Positions 63,800 through 64,000 of a stretch of DNA of 64,000 nucleotides are shown here, in pieces. This stretch comes from Ignavibacteriota bacterium (lineage in GTDB: Bacteria > Bacteroidota > Ignavibacteria > Ignavibacteriales > Melioribacteraceae). Position 1 is the stretch's first letter, and each line of letters starts with the position of its first letter. A model generated the notes under the pieces. It ran no database searches. It had not been told where the DNA came from and was given only the letters and a program-made list of their open reading frames with translations. The translations under genes and the position numbers were made by a program. Location: positions 2,738,501-2,802,500 of the forward strand of contig JADJWT010000001.1 in NCBI GenBank assembly GCA_016716225.1, in the 5' to 3' direction.

Positions 63800-64000
63800 A
63801 TGATAACAAAAATTTCATTAAAAATATTATTCTTGATTTCTTTTATATTGTTCATTAGTTGCTCAACCTCCGATGTTGTGAAAATTGGAAAGAATGAAAG
63901 TAAAGAAACAGTTTCTAAAAAAATAAATGATATTGATCTAAATATTGAAAAAACTGTTTGCTGGATAAATCTAATGCCAGGTTCAAGTGCAAAATTTCAT
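63800..64000 (+). CDS. Lipoprotein, truncated by the right edge of the window
   Basis: 67 residues are visible from ATG 63800, six bases after the mutase stop, and the frame remains open at the edge. Type II signal peptide with hydrophobic core LKILFLISFILF and lipobox FISC (Cys20), then a Lys/Asp-rich stretch. Family not recognised. Confidence 0.7.
   Translation, partial: MITKISLKILFLISFILFISCSTSDVVKIGKNESKETVSKKINDIDLNIEKTVCWINLMPGSSAKFH

Noticed and set aside
1..64000. CRISPR arrays, insertion sequences, prophage genes, toxin-antitoxin pairs
   Set aside because: No spaced direct repeats, transposase, integrase, or terminal inverted repeat pairs were found; the gene content is core-like throughout.

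Overview
The window is a strongly AT-rich, densely packed bacterial chromosome segment with no insertion sequence, prophage, CRISPR array or rRNA. Three secreted proteins end in the 'NQNYPNPFNP…' type A sorting domain used by type IX secretion. There are also a Bacteroidota-type histone H1-like (Hc1) protein, many TTG/GTG starts, a TonB receptor in a thiamine locus and many lipoproteins. Together these point to the Bacteroidota/Chlorobiota/Ignavibacteriota superphylum, most likely an Ignavibacteria-like organism. The lineage is inferred from family resemblance only.

Layout. 1-3.3 kb (+): the end of an unknown gene, a hybrid histidine kinase with a degenerate receiver domain, and a PAS-only protein. 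3.3-13.1 kb (-): a secreted 5'-nucleotidase, an outer-membrane/lipoprotein operon (three genes), a two-component system and an acetyltransferase-like protein. Two nearly identical arrays of 11-bp-phased repeats resembling Pho boxes lie upstream of the nucleotidase and of the lipoprotein operon. 13.2-23.2 kb (+): a hydrolase, a membrane Fe-S oxidoreductase, an Hc1-like protein, a CapA-like protein, an MFS transporter, dus, a PAP2-like protein, apt, a CPBP protein, pdxJ and a DUF2400 protein. 23.3-33.2 kb (+): tRNA-Leu and tRNA-Val, then thrS-infC-rpmI-rplT-pheS-pheT-zapB-like-zapA, a 6S-like RNA, rny and coaE. infC appears to start at ATC. 33.3-40.4 kb (+): proline dehydrogenase, tsaD, mltG, an Ig-like lipoprotein, a formiminotransferase-cyclodeaminase with an inserted C2H2-like finger, and a small exported protein; purU converges on these from the minus strand. 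41.4-48.8 kb (+): an AsmA-like protein, then a TPP riboswitch with terminator controlling a TonB receptor, thiamine pyrophosphokinase and an SSS symporter, which reads as a complete thiamine salvage operon. 48.9-53.0 kb (-): two secreted proteins with sorting domains. 53.2-64 kb (+): an FN3-like protein, maf, a YbhN-like protein, a YtxH protein, a DUF948-like protein, an EF-G-2-type GTPase, a HIT protein, thyX, folA, mutL, a methylmalonyl-CoA-mutase-type large subunit and a truncated lipoprotein.

How it works together. Most of the window is core translation, cofactor (folate, B6, CoA, thiamine) and envelope biology. The parts most worth a second look are the putative Pho-like regulon of envelope genes at 3.3-11.8 kb, the SSS symporter as a candidate thiamine transporter, the zinc-finger-like insert in FTCD, the ATC start of infC, and a recurring arrangement in which an intrinsic terminator sits only a few bases before the next start codon (five cases). 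That arrangement suggests deliberate step-down of expression inside operons.
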